DNA of 64,000 nucleotides from Limnephilus marmoratus. Taxonomy: Eukaryota > Arthropoda > Insecta > Trichoptera > Limnephilidae. Below, piece by piece: positions 1-9,060 of this stretch (positions within the stretch are counted from its first letter, which is position 1; each line of letters begins with the position of its first letter). The stretch is taken from NCBI GenBank assembly GCA_917880885.1, contig OU862934.1, positions 29,124,734-29,188,733 on the forward strand. The letters are read 5' to 3'. The position numbers were made by a program, and so were the translations under genes. Under the pieces are notes generated by a model. It did no database searches, was not told where the DNA came from, and worked only from the letters and a program-made list of their open reading frames with translations.

Positions 1-90
1 AGATGTTAGGACTCCTTTGCGGTATTCATTTAGAATAGGTGGGAAAGTACCTGGCTATTGAGATCTGGTCACAAAAAACGACTAAAGAGT
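1..90. repeat. Rearranged fragments of the SINE-1 body
   Basis: Bases 3-31 carry the plus-strand end of the SINE-1 body (ends tgcggtattcattt). They are followed at about 39-86 by a minus-strand piece from its middle (ggtgggaaagtacctggcta). The two orientations meet within ten bases, so this is a rearranged or doubly inserted remnant. It continues into the SINE copy at 91-435. Confidence 0.5.
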
Positions 91-435
91 ACCGCACAAG
101 AGTCCCAACTGCTCCCGTATGAAGCCAGTGAGACTATGCCATCCCCAAATTTCAATTTGTAGTAGGGTAAGGAGGAGATGGGGAAGAGGAAGATGGAGAA
201 GTACCTGGCTATTCAGATCATTTCAATTCTGATTGATGGTCTAACACAAGGACGATACGGAGAGTATCTTCCTGTCTGAAATGTGCCGCAAATATACTAT
301 ATGTTATTTTAAAGTAATTAAGTATTTGTAAAATAACACAAATTATTTAAATAAAATTTATTTGCGCACGCCGGGATTCGACCACGCGACCTTCTGATTG
401 CGAGTCGAGAGCCTTACCCCTCGCCACGGAGGCAA
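91..435 (-). repeat. SINE-1, near full-length, tRNA-derived head
   Basis: Read on the minus strand, a tRNA-like head (435-360) has a box-B-like ggattcgaccacgcgacc in reverse, then an AT-rich linker, then a ~210-bp body from tgccgcaaata (near 295) to taccgcacaag (91). The same head-linker-body order recurs at 25434-25800, which defines the family. The head is a promoter relic and not a working tRNA. Copies differ by many substitutions, so the family is old. Confidence 0.65.
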
Positions 436-1120
436 TTAAGCTATTTCAAATGTTTTGATTCTGAATGGTAGTTTTTCACAAGGGCGATACTGATATGCAT
501 TGCAAAAATTTTTTTTTGCTTATTGTGTAGCAAGTAACATACGAGTACTTTTATCTATAATTTTTAATAAAATATTCACAATTTTACCGAAACATCCGTT
601 TTACATCACCTATCTGTATTGCGCAAGTACACAACAACAATGAAAACAATTTGAAACGAAATTTGCTACCTTGAAAAAAATAACTAAAAATAATTATAAA
701 CGATGATGCCGCGCCAAAGCAAAACCGAAAATTTCAAAGAAAAAGGCTTTCACGGTGATGTCGGTAGATTTTTTACGAAAGCCCATTGAAGGATGAATAA
801 AAATGATTTTTCAAAAAGACTTTAATTAATGAAGCATAATAGCGAAGCATGAATTTTAATTAATTTTTACAAAATTCTTAATTTAAAAATAAATTTGCCA
901 AATCATTGGAGCCTTTCCATTTTTGGAAAGGTTCTTTTATAAATTATGAAGTGTTTTCAGATGTTGTTTTGAAGATTCAATGCCTTAGTTCTTTGATGTA
1001 CGAATTGTTAATATATCGACTGTTGATTGACGTTGAAATCATCAACAATTTTACTTTATAATTTGCCAAAAGAAAGCCGCAAACAAAGCACCTTTCAAAT
1101 CATATATATTTTTATTTGAA

Positions 1121-1346
1121 TACCGCAAAAGAGTTCCAACTGCTCCCCTTTGAAGCCAGTAAGACTATGGCATCAATAATCAATAATAAGCAATAATCAA
1201 TGTTGTGAGGCTAAAGGTAGGGGGGAGAGGAAGATTAGGAAGTACCTGTCTATTCAGAACTGGTGACCAAACACGGCTAAAGGCATTACAAGCAACGTTT
1301 CAATTCTGAATGGTAAACACCGGGGCGTTACTGAGAGTATCAATAC
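1121..1346 (-). repeat. SINE-1 body, head missing
   Basis: The minus-strand body starts near 1346 and ends at taccgcaaaagag (1121). It contains the family blocks for the pyrimidine-rich middle (antisense ggaagattaggaagtacctg) and ggcgttactgagagtatc. The linker and tRNA-like head are absent. Confidence 0.6.
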
Positions 1347-1401
1347 ATTTTTTTCACGTCGAGGAAGAAATATAAAGAGATTTTTTTTATGTGACAACAA
1401 A

Positions 1402-1455
1402 TTGAATGGTAGAAGAAGTCCTGGACGCCCGAGGAAGACATGGCACTCCCAAGAT
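1402..1455 (+). repeat. Short LINE-D 3' coding scrap
   Basis: The phrase tgaatggtagaagaagtcc followed by cgaggaagacatggc matches the end of the LINE-D reverse-transcriptase ORF seen at 8380-8935 and 41036-41820. It is too short to stand alone. It sits directly before a SINE-1 head. Confidence 0.4.
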
Positions 1456-1460
1456 ACGGA

Positions 1461-1545
1461 CGGTCTCCGTGGTTGAGTGATTACGATCCTTGACTAAGAA
1501 TCCGGAGGTCGCGGGTTCAAATTCCGGCAGGCACAAGTAAATTTA
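1461..1545 (+). repeat. SINE-1 tRNA-like head fragment
   Basis: The head runs from cggtctccgtggttgag to caggcacaagtaaat. A box B of the form gcgggttcaaattcc is clear. The family's AT-rich linker and body do not follow; Penelope-like sequence begins instead, so the SINE is truncated. The box spacing resembles a tRNA, but the 3' end runs straight into SINE linker, so I do not call a tRNA gene. Confidence 0.55.
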
Positions 1546-1555
1546 ATTTGATTAG

Positions 1556-2000
1556 ATAAATGAAACAATTTAACTTTTTTTGAACCACTTATATATTTCA
1601 GTAAAGCCGACCGGTTTCGGAACGACCGTTCCTTCTTCAGGGCAAGCGAATACTGATTTGACAGTTATGAAAAATGGATGGTAGGGGTGGAGCCGTTGCT
1701 AGGTATTACTGAAGAGTGGGTGGGTAGGGGAACATATCCACGATTGGGCTATAAGACAATATTTTTTGTTTATTGATAATAGATTCATTATTTTTAAGGG
1801 ATTTTTTTTTATTTCCAAGGTTTCTAAGTTATCTAAACGTTTTCTTTTATGATTAATATGAAGAATATTTATTCCCGTATTTTTTTTCAAAACTTTGGTT
1901 ATATTCAATGATATGGTTAGCAAACTCAGAAAAATTATTATTATTAAGACACCTTAAATGTTCTTTGATTCTGATTTCAAAATTACGAGTGGTATTTCCA
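1556..2000 (-). mobile_element. Penelope-like element PLE-B, copy 1, 3' part
   Basis: On the minus strand this carries the end of a GIY-YIG endonuclease frame (TTRNFEIRIKEHLRC, about 1990-1945), a C-terminal tail, and a 3' non-coding end with a hammerhead-like motif at 1611-1640. The tail is open for about 70 codons at 1923-1699 but lies in a different frame from the GIY-YIG block, with the shift at an A-run near 1890. Copy 2 at 6840-7440 matches closely. The element is interrupted at 2001 and a further piece resumes at 2806. GIY-YIG endonuclease C-terminal to the reverse transcriptase is a Penelope hallmark. Confidence 0.65.
1611..1640 (-). ncRNA. Hammerhead-like core in PLE-B copy 1
   Basis: Minus strand: CTGAAGA, one extra A, a short GGAACG/CGTTCC-type stem, then GAAACCGG. 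This follows the CUGANGA...GAAA layout of hammerhead ribozymes, which are known in Penelope-like elements. Relative to consensus there is one extra base before stem II, so catalysis is not assured. Confidence 0.4.
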
Positions 2001-2805
2001 ATATATAAACAAAAATTTTAACAAAACAAAAAAACGACTTCAAAAAATGCACTAAAAAGTAAAAAAAAATAATTTCGTATTCTTCTACAACTTTATAATC
2101 AACTTACCTTTTCTACTCATCAATATGTAGGTACGATTGTTATTTTTGGAGTCGGTGTCGGCGGGAGAGGAGCTGTCAAGTGAACACGCCGGGCCGCGGG
2201 TATCTTGGTTGACACCGACTCCAAAAATAACAATCGTACCTACATATTGATGAGTAGAAAAGGTAAGTTGATTATAAAGTTGTAGAAGAATACGAAATTA
2301 TTTTTTACTTTTTAGTGCATTTTTTGAAGTCGTTTTTTTGTTTTGTTAAAATTTTTGTTTATTTTTTGATTTTTAGTGAATCTGTAGTACACTAACTAAT
2401 TCGATTAAGATTCGGCCAAATTTGTTCTTCAGAATTGGAGAGTTACGTTACTTTTTCATGGATCCCATAATCAGAACCTAACCAAACTCTCATCAAACTA
2501 CCCTTAAAGTACATCCGTTCCAACAAAAAAAGAATCATTGAAATCGGTTGGCGTGATATTGAGTTAATCGTCCATTTGTCGCGCACATACTTGATGCAAA
2601 TTTAAGACTTATATGACTTTCTCATGGATGCCATTGTCAGAACTGGACCAAATTAAAACGGGACCACACGGAAAGCACCAGCTTTCAAATAAAAAAGAAT
2701 CATCAATATCGGTTTACCCAGTCGAAAGTTCTGAGGTAACAAACATAAAAAAATAAAAATACAGTCGAATTGAGAACCTCCTCCTTTTCGAAGTCGTTTA
2801 AAAAT
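2001..2805. mobile_element. Insertion splitting PLE-B copy 1
   Basis: The left junction follows ccaatata and the right junction precedes atgagggacaatc. These two flanks are adjacent in the uninterrupted PLE-B copy near 7318-7335, so about 800 bp was inserted here. Both outer ends carry gaagtcgttt in opposite orientation. The left half is a large inverted repeat (2005-2362). The right half ends in a motif typical of lepidopteran dispersed repeats (gagaacctcctcctttt). No coding capacity was seen. Confidence 0.6.
2005..2362. repeat. Large near-perfect inverted repeat, 155/152-bp arms
   Basis: The left arm 2005-2159 and right arm 2211-2362 are reverse complements, apart from a 3-base difference in one A-run. 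They flank a 51-bp GC-rich spacer (2160-2210). As RNA or single-stranded DNA this would form a long hairpin. Each arm also contains ggtaagttgat, which resembles a splice donor. Confidence 0.9.
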
Positions 2806-2870
2806 GAGGGACAATCATTACATTTGAGTTTATATATTCAAAGTTAAATTGTTTCATTTATCTATAATGG
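2806..2870 (-). mobile_element. PLE-B copy 1, displaced pieces
   Basis: Minus-strand sense of 2806-2850 corresponds to the stretch just upstream of the GIY-YIG block (compare 7325-7370). It is followed in plus orientation by aaagttaaattgtttcattt, which resembles the PLE-B 3' tail. The two pieces lie in opposite orientation. Confidence 0.4.
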
Positions 2871-2894
2871 ATAACCACAAAGTTATAGCTACAT

Positions 2895-3235
2895 TCAAAA
2901 GTACTTAATTAGATTAATTTGTGTAATTTCACAATTTACCAATTAAAAATAATGTATACTTTAAGCAACTTTCCAGAGTGAAAGGTGGGTACTTTCAGTA
3001 TTGCCCGGCTGATAGAATACAATTCAGAATCGAAATGTTGCTTAAATGGCTTTAGCAGTGTTTGGTAATCAAAAGTTAGGTTTGTGCAGTGTTTTGTATT
3101 CAATATATTCCACCAACCTCTTTTCCGTTTCCTCTCCCTTCCTATTACCGCCAGCCTCGCAACAGCTCTAATTGGGGATGCCATTTTGACTCCAAATGTG
3201 TGGATGTTGGGACTCTTGTGCGGTTTTCACATTTT
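2895..3235 (+). repeat. SINE-1 linker and body
   Basis: The linker (gattaatttgtgtaatttc) leads into the body, with ttccagagtgaaaggtg, cagaatcgaaatgttgctt and the 3' end gggactcttgtgcggttttc. A short extra stretch near 3080-3115 is not in other copies. The tRNA-like head is absent or too diverged. Confidence 0.6.
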
Positions 3236-3470
3236 TTCCCCAAACAAATATAAGACGATGAATGTATGTGAATGAAGCAACGAGTTAATGTCGAGACATA
3301 GTTGTGTGGCGGTCCATCTTCTCTGCGTATCACTCCCGGGAAATGACGTGGTGGTTAATTAGTTGGTTTTTTAATAACTAATTTTATTTAAATATAATTT
3401 TATTATGCATCACTTTTCAATCAAATCTTTCATTTGTTAACCACATAACAGAATTCTCTAATAAGGGCTT
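3236..3470. other. Interval without identified features
   Basis: AT-rich sequence with no credible reading frame or repeat family that I could match within the window. Confidence 0.5.
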
Positions 3471-3474
3471 ACAA

Positions 3475-3690
3475 ATGTTGGAATTTATAACTAGGCAAAC
3501 TAGAAATTTCAATAATGTTAAGTGTATTAAACTGTTATATTTTGTCCATGTTAGAAGTAAGCTTGAATACAGTTCTACTGTCTGGAACTGTGTACAAGCT
3601 GTTAAAAGAATACAATATAAATTCTTACGTTTTCTAAGTTTTAAAATGGGTATTCCAGCAATTTTGTTGAACTTACAACATTGATATGAT
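3475..3690 (+). pseudogene. CR1/Jockey-like LINE fragment (RT C-terminal part)
   Basis: A 69-codon frame contains VRSKLEYSSTVWN and RIQYKFLRFLSFKMGIP. These are the conserved blocks after the RT catalytic core in this window's CR1-like copies (compare 57876-58808 and 13895-14735). RT motifs A-C are absent. This is a 5'- and 3'-truncated remnant, recognised by family resemblance within the window. Confidence 0.6.
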
Positions 3691-3699
3691 GAAATGATA

Positions 3700-4000
3700 T
3701 GAATATTGAACGTGCTTAAATTGTCAAACAGAAAACTTTTCACTGTCTTGGTATTTCCACGTGAAATTTTAATGATGTAGTTGATGGTCCAGAATTGCTT
3801 CCATTGTTTTGCTTTCGGATTCCTCTACGTAATACTAGAAGCAAGGATTTATTTTATTGCAGAAATTCTTAGACTAATTACCATAATATATATTATTCTT
3901 TGCCCAGAATACTAATGGAGAGAAATAATTGTATTTAAAAAGTCAGTTGCCATCTTCAAATTTATCATTAAACAAATACAATATGTTGCAACCAAGGCAG
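3700..4000. other. Interval without identified features
   Basis: AT-rich. Possibly decayed continuation of the upstream LINE (ttgaacgtgcttaaattgtc), but I could not establish a frame. Confidence 0.4.
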
Positions 4001-4004
4001 TTCT

Positions 4005-4705
4005 GTTATCTTATTAATATTATGAAGGCAAAAGTTTGTATGAATGTATGTTTGTTACTCTTTCACGCAAAAAATACTGAATGGATTTTCATGAAACTTT
4101 ACAATAATATAGCTCACACATCACAATAACATATACGAACTCTGGCATTATAAAATTTGCATAAAAAATTGCAATGGGTGGCACGCGAGCTGTTTGAAAA
4201 CTAAATGTGCCGGGAATTAATGTATGGAAAGAGGGAGAGGGGAAGGAAACCCGGGAGGAGTGAGGGGAACTTGGTAGGGGGAGAGGAACTCGGGAGGGGG
4301 ATTCGCGGGAGAGGAGAGGCAAATACAGGAGGGGGAGGGTAACCTGGGAGGGGGAGGGGAACTCGGGAGGGGGTTCGCGGGAAGGGGAGAAGGGGGGGGG
4401 GGTGGAGTGAGGAAAGGGAAGGTGGAAGAAGGTGGGGAACGCGATAGGTGAAGGGGACGCGGGAGAGGAAGGGGAGGCGGAAGGGAAACGGAACGAATGG
4501 GAAAGGACATGGACAATTTTCTCTACTATAATACATGCATATTATAGTAGAGAAAATATAAATTCAAATATTCTATACAGGAAGCGGGCAGCGGGCAACT
4601 GGCAAGCCGGGCGGTGTGAATTTGACATATATGCAAATTAACAGATGGCGTCGGTTATTATGGTTGGGTAAGCTACAGCAACGTGTGGCCGGGTCTGCTA
4701 GTAAT
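4005..4705 (-). repeat. CT-family repeat, near full-length
   Basis: Minus-strand sense begins tactagcagacccggccac (about 4705). It passes through a pyrimidine-rich core (about 4490-4220), then gctcgcgtgccacccattgc and cataatgccagagttcg, and ends near cataatattaataaga (about 4010). Similar start, core and end occur at 21195-21730, 32701-33140 and 52265-52740. It is non-coding; proline-rich translations across the core are artefacts of the base bias. Confidence 0.65.
4516..4557. repeat. Perfect 17-bp hairpin
   Basis: The arms attttctctactataat and attatagtagagaaaat flank the 8-base loop acatgcat. It lies in the CT-family copy just beside the low-complexity core. Confidence 0.85.
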
Positions 4706-4729
4706 AAATACAGTATAATTTTTACTATT

Positions 4730-5266
4730 TGAGGGAGCGGGAGACAGAACGAGAAATAAAAGGCGTCAAGTCGAAGTAAGAGTCAGTCGTTTATTGGGCT
4801 ACGTAGCGAGGGTCGGTGAAGCAGTAACCAGATGTATGCAGGGTGCCGTAGATGAGATGCTGCAGGCGTGCGGTGTGATGGAGATGGTGTGGTGAAGGTC
4901 AGCGAGTTGCTCGACACCATGGCGGTAGAGATGACCTATCTTCCAGGCCGTTGCTCGACGCTTTAAGTCGCGGAGATGAACGGTGAGTGGCTCGGTGTGC
5001 TGAGCCACCAGCAGGTAGTCCTGGCGAGGCGGAGCGTGTTTCCTTATAGCTGAGATGTGGTGATGGACCTCGGGAAGCTGCCCTGGATGTGAGTAAATGC
5101 CTGTAGGAGCACTTGTGCGGAGATCGTTACATGCTGAGATGTTGGCCGACTGTAAGTGTGAGACTGACTGACTAGTGCCGAGTTTAGTCGCTTTATACAT
5201 ACCAGCGCGACCGGTGGAGTAATGTTCCATTCGCCGGCAATGTGCACACTGGAAGGTACTGGAACA
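4730..5266 (-). mobile_element. Candidate 3' LTR of an LTR retrotransposon
   Basis: Read on the minus strand, the block starts TGTTCC (5266) and ends CCCTCA (4730), so it has TG...CA ends. It contains TATAAAG (5197-5191) and, about 400 bases later, AATAAA (4795-4790). It is clearly more GC-rich than its surroundings. The same end (GCWCCCTCAA) sits immediately before the tRNA-Trp-complementary site at 5676. A 143-codon frame across the block has no recognisable domain and I treat it as incidental. No second LTR is visible for proof. Confidence 0.4.
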
Positions 5267-5330
5267 TACGCGGTGCCGAATATTCAGGCGGCTTGTAAAC
5301 TCTAGACCTTTCTAGGCGGTGGCGATATTA

Positions 5331-5543
5331 TCATTCATCGGCGGCTGCAGCAGTAGGTAGGTATATACTCAGGTAAGTAGCTTGCCCGTACCGCGCGAAT
5401 ATTAGATATTTCTCGTTCGTTCTTTCTGATAGCGAAAGATAATGCGTCGCCACAGACTCCTTCCCCAGCGATGCGAAGTATCGCGTAAAAGATGAGGCCA
5501 GGGTTTGCAGGAAAGCCGGGTAGATGCTGGTCGGTGTGTCCAT
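5331..5543 (-). CDS. Short ORF after the primer-binding site, possibly a gag start
   Basis: A 70-codon frame begins MDTPTSIYPAFLQTLASSF about 95 bases downstream, in minus-strand sense, of the putative primer-binding site. It ends just before the candidate 3' LTR. Position and orientation fit the first codons of a Gag protein in an internally deleted element. No zinc knuckle or other Gag motif is present, so the assignment rests on position only. Confidence 0.25.
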   Translation of the reverse strand: MDTPTSIYPAFLQTLASSFTRYFASLGKESVATHYLSLSERTNEKYLIFARYGQATYLSIYLPTAAAADE

Positions 5544-5637
5544 GCTGATGCGTCTCTACCGATTCCCTCGTTTTTGCGGTGTTACCGGATGCGCTGTGGT
5601 AACACACATGTCAGGATGCTGTGTGCTGCGTGTTCAC

Positions 5638-5676
5638 ATCAGAAGGTTGCGTGTTCAAATCACGTTGGGGTCACCA
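5638..5676 (+). other. tRNA-Trp 3'-half match with CCA; primer-binding site on minus strand
   Basis: The 39 bases from atcagaagg through gttgcgtgttcaaatcacg to ggggtcacca match, as I recall it, animal tRNA-Trp from the anticodon arm to a CCA end. There is one mismatch (position 5666). On the minus strand it reads TGGTGACCCC, the form of a primer-binding site for tRNA-Trp. A normal site needs about 18 bases; here the match covers the whole 3' half. The upstream half of the tRNA is absent, so this is not a tRNA gene. Confidence 0.6.
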
Positions 5677-5720
5677 GTTGAGGGTGCTGGATGCTGGCGC
5701 GTTGCCGGTTGTAATTTGGA
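5677..5720 (-). mobile_element. Possible vestige of the 5' LTR
   Basis: Immediately beyond the tRNA-Trp match lies ttgagggtgctgg, resembling the candidate 3' LTR end at 4729-4740. Similarity does not continue further, so the 5' LTR is mostly missing or diverged. Confidence 0.25.
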
Positions 5721-6020
5721 ATACTTTAAAAATCCCCTAAAAAAGGCGTTCATACATAAATAACAATGATAATATTCGACATTAATTTTGCGTGTTTTTA
5801 CCCAACCTTTATAGGGGCGTAATGAAATATAAACCAACTGTAATTACAAGCACGCAAACCTAAATAGATTCACATAATTACATGACGGAGTGAGAAAGTA
5901 GAAAGAAGGAGACAGAACACTAGAGAAAGTGGCGAAGTAAGTGACAGGAGGAAAGTTCTACGGATATAATTACAAACACAATTATCTGTAGAATTAACAC
6001 TAGCTTTTTAAACGTTGCGG
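5721..6020. other. Interval without identified features
   Basis: AT-rich sequence with no credible reading frame. No family match was found inside the window. Confidence 0.4.
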
Positions 6021-6150
6021 ATGCCTTACAATAATTGAAATTTCATTTAATTTTTTATAAGAAAATCTCTCTTTTTTAAAACTTTTGAGGGTTATTCCCA
6101 TCAACGTAATATATCATTGAAGAAGAAGATACAGACCAGTTGCGACCATT
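6020..6150 (-). repeat. SINE-2 tail fragment
   Basis: The blocks ggttattcccatcaacgtaa and tatatcattgaagaagaag match the part next to the tRNA-like head of SINE-2 at 48010-48260. Only the end of a head (cagttgcgacc) remains at about 6137-6147. Confidence 0.55.
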
Positions 6151-6154
6151 TTTT

Positions 6155-6500
6155 TTTTTATACATGAACTCCACACAGGAGGCCCTGAGGAAAATAATTT
6201 CCCTCAGAGCCTATGTCATCTTTGGGGATGCTGTGAGGAGGGTTTTTTTAAGGAAAGGAAGGAGAGGGGAGTTCTGGGAAGGAAAAGGGTTTAAGGGGTG
6301 GGTAGGAATCTGGGGTTCAGTGTGTCTTGGTCATTCGCTACCAAGACCTAGAAAAATCTCACCCCATAAACCCGGGCAGCCCTGCTAAATCACCAAACGT
6401 AGCGAACCACTTGGGGTGACCTATGGCAGAGGTGTTGGTTATCCAATAAAGGTTCCCGGGGCGGCGGTATCCATTCCCGAGGTGGGAATGGGTACCGCCC
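6155..6500 (-). repeat. LR family repeat (LINE-3'-end-like)
   Basis: Minus-strand sense ends in ccacacagcatcc, gatgacataggctctgagg, tgtggagtt and an A-run. Its other end carries the cggggcggcgg and ggggtgacctatggcagagg blocks. Relatives lie at 9775-9915, 16130-16330, 62080-62340 and elsewhere. The 3' part equals the 3' UTR of the Jockey-like LINE at 13230-13830, so LR is probably a LINE 3' end or a SINE that borrowed it. Confidence 0.55.
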
Positions 6501-6839
6501 AAAAAAATTCTGGATAGAGAAACCCAAATCACCTAGCGGTATGAAATATACTTTACAACCCATTCTCATACCTACCAAATATTCATAAAAAAAATCGTAA
6601 AAATCGGTCTAGTCGTTTCGGAGGAGTGCGACCACAAACATCGTGACACGAGATTTTTATTAGTTGATTGTTTAAATGCTGCAATTTTTTTATATGCTTG
6701 ATGTTTTAAATAATATAAATTCGTTAATACATTAAAAAAAGAAAATTTGAAATATGCATAATAACTTTGATAACTAGTGGTGTAATCAAAGTTTGTTATT
6801 TCATTTGAAGAAAATTTATTATTATCAGGGCGGAATAAA

Positions 6840-7440
6840 TAATAAATGAAATAATTCTACTTTGTTTGAACCACTTATATAATGAGTAAATCCGACCGGT
6901 TTCAGAACAAACGTTCCTTCTTCAGGGCAAGCGTATACTAATTTGACAGTTTCGAAATATGGATGGGAACAATGTTTTATTATGGTAGGGGTGGAGCCGT
7001 TGCTAGGTATTAATGTAGAGTCAGTGGGTAGGGGAACAAATCCATGATTGGGCTATAAGACAATATTTTTTGTTTGTCGATAATAGATTCATTATTTTTA
7101 AACGATTTTTAATTTCCAAGGCTTCTAACTTATCTAAACGTTTTCCTTTATGATTAATATGAAGAATAATTTATCCCTGTATTTTTTTCGAAACTATGCT
7201 TATTTTGATTATTATTGTTATTTTATTCAATGATATGGTTAGCGAACTCAGAAAAATTATTATTATTAAGACACCTTAAATGTTCTTTGATTCTGATTTC
7301 AAAATTACGAGTTGTTTTTCCAATATAACATGAGGGACAATCTTCAATCAATTTGAGTTTATAAAATAAAGTTTTCATAAAATTTCTACATTCCGTAGAA
7401 ATAGACAATGAAAACAACACAGAAAGATTATTGGATTTTT
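6840..7440 (-). mobile_element. Penelope-like element PLE-B, copy 2, 3' end
   Basis: On the minus strand, 7420-7223 encodes 65 codons with CPSCYIGKTTRNFEIRIKEHL. This is the GIY-YIG core (here Y-I-G with a downstream R..EH) expected at the C terminus of Penelope polyproteins. The C-terminal tail follows with frame breaks. The 3' non-coding end holds a hammerhead-like motif near 6925-6895. The reverse transcriptase upstream is missing (5' truncation near 7440). Confidence 0.7.
6895..6925 (-). ncRNA. Hammerhead-like core in PLE-B copy 2
   Basis: Minus strand CTGAAGA, then GGAACGTTTGTTC and TGAAACC. It has the same layout as copies at 1611-1640 and 44065-44094. The last base of stem II is changed (C to T) before GAAA. 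Confidence 0.4.
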
Positions 7441-8029
7441 CTAAACATACTCAAATATAAAATTAGTTCTTCCAGCAAGATAATCCTTTAATATTGCATA
7501 ATAAACAAACTGCCTTCACGTTGTAAATTTACACCCTCCCTTAAAGCTTCAGGTTAAACCGCAGTATCGTACATCAACTAACAGCACTCTACGCCGTAGA
7601 CCTCTACGCCACAAGCCGGTGGTGGCACGACCAAGTCAAGTGAGCTACAAGGACCTCCCGAGGGATAACGCCACTGTTCTTCAGTTCTCACCCACCACAG
7701 CTTCTCGGGCGTAATTAACGCTAAGAGCACCATAATAAAGATAGTGTGAACGTAAATGAATAGTTGAAGAATTATGTTCCGCATTTCCTTGTGTAATCTA
7801 ACCTACTTTACAGAGACTCTCGAGTATAGTATGTAAGAAGAATGAGTTAATCACTAAGGCCTCTGTTATATTTTCATTTTGTCAGAGGGTCAAAACATTT
7901 CCGTTTTGCAATAAATCCAAATAAATGGTATATTTCTAACCAATTGAGAAATTTTGTTATTTTTAACGTAACTGTTTTGAAAGGTGATTATGTTGACGCT
8001 TTCTAATTTTATTATTTGAAATAAATTTA
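7441..8029. other. Interval without identified features
   Basis: Moderately GC-rich around 7560-7720, with a 68-codon minus-strand frame (7784-7578) that I do not recognise. The rest is AT-rich. No repeat family was matched. Confidence 0.4.
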
Positions 8030-8340
8030 TAATATTTTAAATATAAAATTTTTGCACGCAAACATAAACAGTTATAGAAATGGCTCGTTTTACCTAAGTT
8101 TTTTTATGTTTTAAACGTTCCCGAAGTTTTATTTTTTTTTTTCAAATTGCGATCTGAAACTTTGGTTTTAATAAGGTGGACATTTTCTTCTGTTGTGGTT
8201 GCTTTCTTGATTTGAATATAAAGCATCGTATTTTTTCTTTCTAACACCGTTTAGATCATATTTCTCACTGTGATAGTAAGGGAGACACAATGACTTCTAT
8301 GAGACACATATGAGTTGTTCCGAAAAGCGAACAAATCAAC
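8030..8340 (+). repeat. F family repeat (non-coding)
   Basis: Its diagnostic block is ctttctaacaccgtttagat, then tttctcactgtgatagtaag and ggagacac. The same block occurs at 12880-13090 (+), 62370-62690 (+) and reversed at 11760-12290. Four divergent copies in 64 kb indicate an old dispersed family. I cannot assign it to a class. Confidence 0.6.
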
Positions 8341-8379
8341 CTGAGGGGTTTATGATGCATGTAATAAGTCTAAAGTCAT

Positions 8380-8935
8380 GATGCTTGAAAGAGAGAGTAC
8401 AAAAACAGTGTGCAATATAGTGGTGAATGATGAAAACTTGGAGCTAGTAGATGAGTTTGTGTATTTGAGAAGTATGTTTACGAGAGATGGGAAGGCTGAT
8501 AGAGACATTTAAAGAAGGGAAAATACAGGTAACTCCACTAATGGAGGACTGGACGCGATTGTCGCTAACAAATAACTATCCAAAGAAGCGAAGCTAGCCA
8601 TCCATAATAAAGTGCTGGTACCTACCCTGATGAATGATAGGGAGGCATGGAACTGGCCGAGGAAGGACGAAAATAGACTGAATGCTGTAGAAATGAGATT
8701 TTGTATGATCGTGTGAGAAATGTGGAATTCCGCAAAGAATGCAAGGCCGGTGTTAGCGTAATTAATAAGATTGTGAAAGGGACCCTCAGATGCACAGATG
8801 TTAGATGGTTTGGGCATGTAGAGCGAATGAACGAAGAAAGGAGTAAAAGGAGAATCTATGACGCAAATGTGAATGGTAGAAAAAGTCGGGGAGGTCCAAA
8901 AAAGAAAGGCACGATCATAGCAGTGGTTGAGAGAT
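8380..8935 (+). pseudogene. LINE-D reverse-transcriptase C-terminal remnant
   Basis: The translation shows VVNDENLELVDEFVYL, KLAIHNKVLVPTLM, MYDRVRNVEF and RWFGHVERMNEERSKRRIYD. This is the typical order after the RT catalytic core in RTE-like LINEs (tether block, then the GHVERM block). Several stops and shifts break the frame. A 94-codon part is open at 8701-8985. Copies also lie at 26926-27600 and 41036-41820. Confidence 0.65.
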
Positions 8936-9060
8936 CCTTTTTTTTCTTCAGCCGTACTGTTTCGCAGCACCGTCTTGCACTGTAGTGAGAGGGATGGATA
9001 CATACGTTCGTTACTCTTAAACACTGTTACGATACACATTTAGGCGAGAAGTCGGTAAGC
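8936..9060 (+). repeat. LR family fragment
   Basis: The phrase cagcaccgtcttgcactgta, then gagagggatgg, matches the middle of LR-type repeats at 18590-18865 and 52745-52960. Confidence 0.45.

Noticed and set aside
4201..4536. Proline-rich minus-strand frames
   Set aside because: Same composition artefact in the CT-family copy.
4799..5230. 143-codon minus-strand frame as a gene
   Set aside because: Lies entirely within the candidate LTR with TATA and AATAAA at both sides; no domain.
8509..9039. 176-codon minus-strand frame
   Set aside because: Antisense of the LINE-D remnant; not a separate gene.
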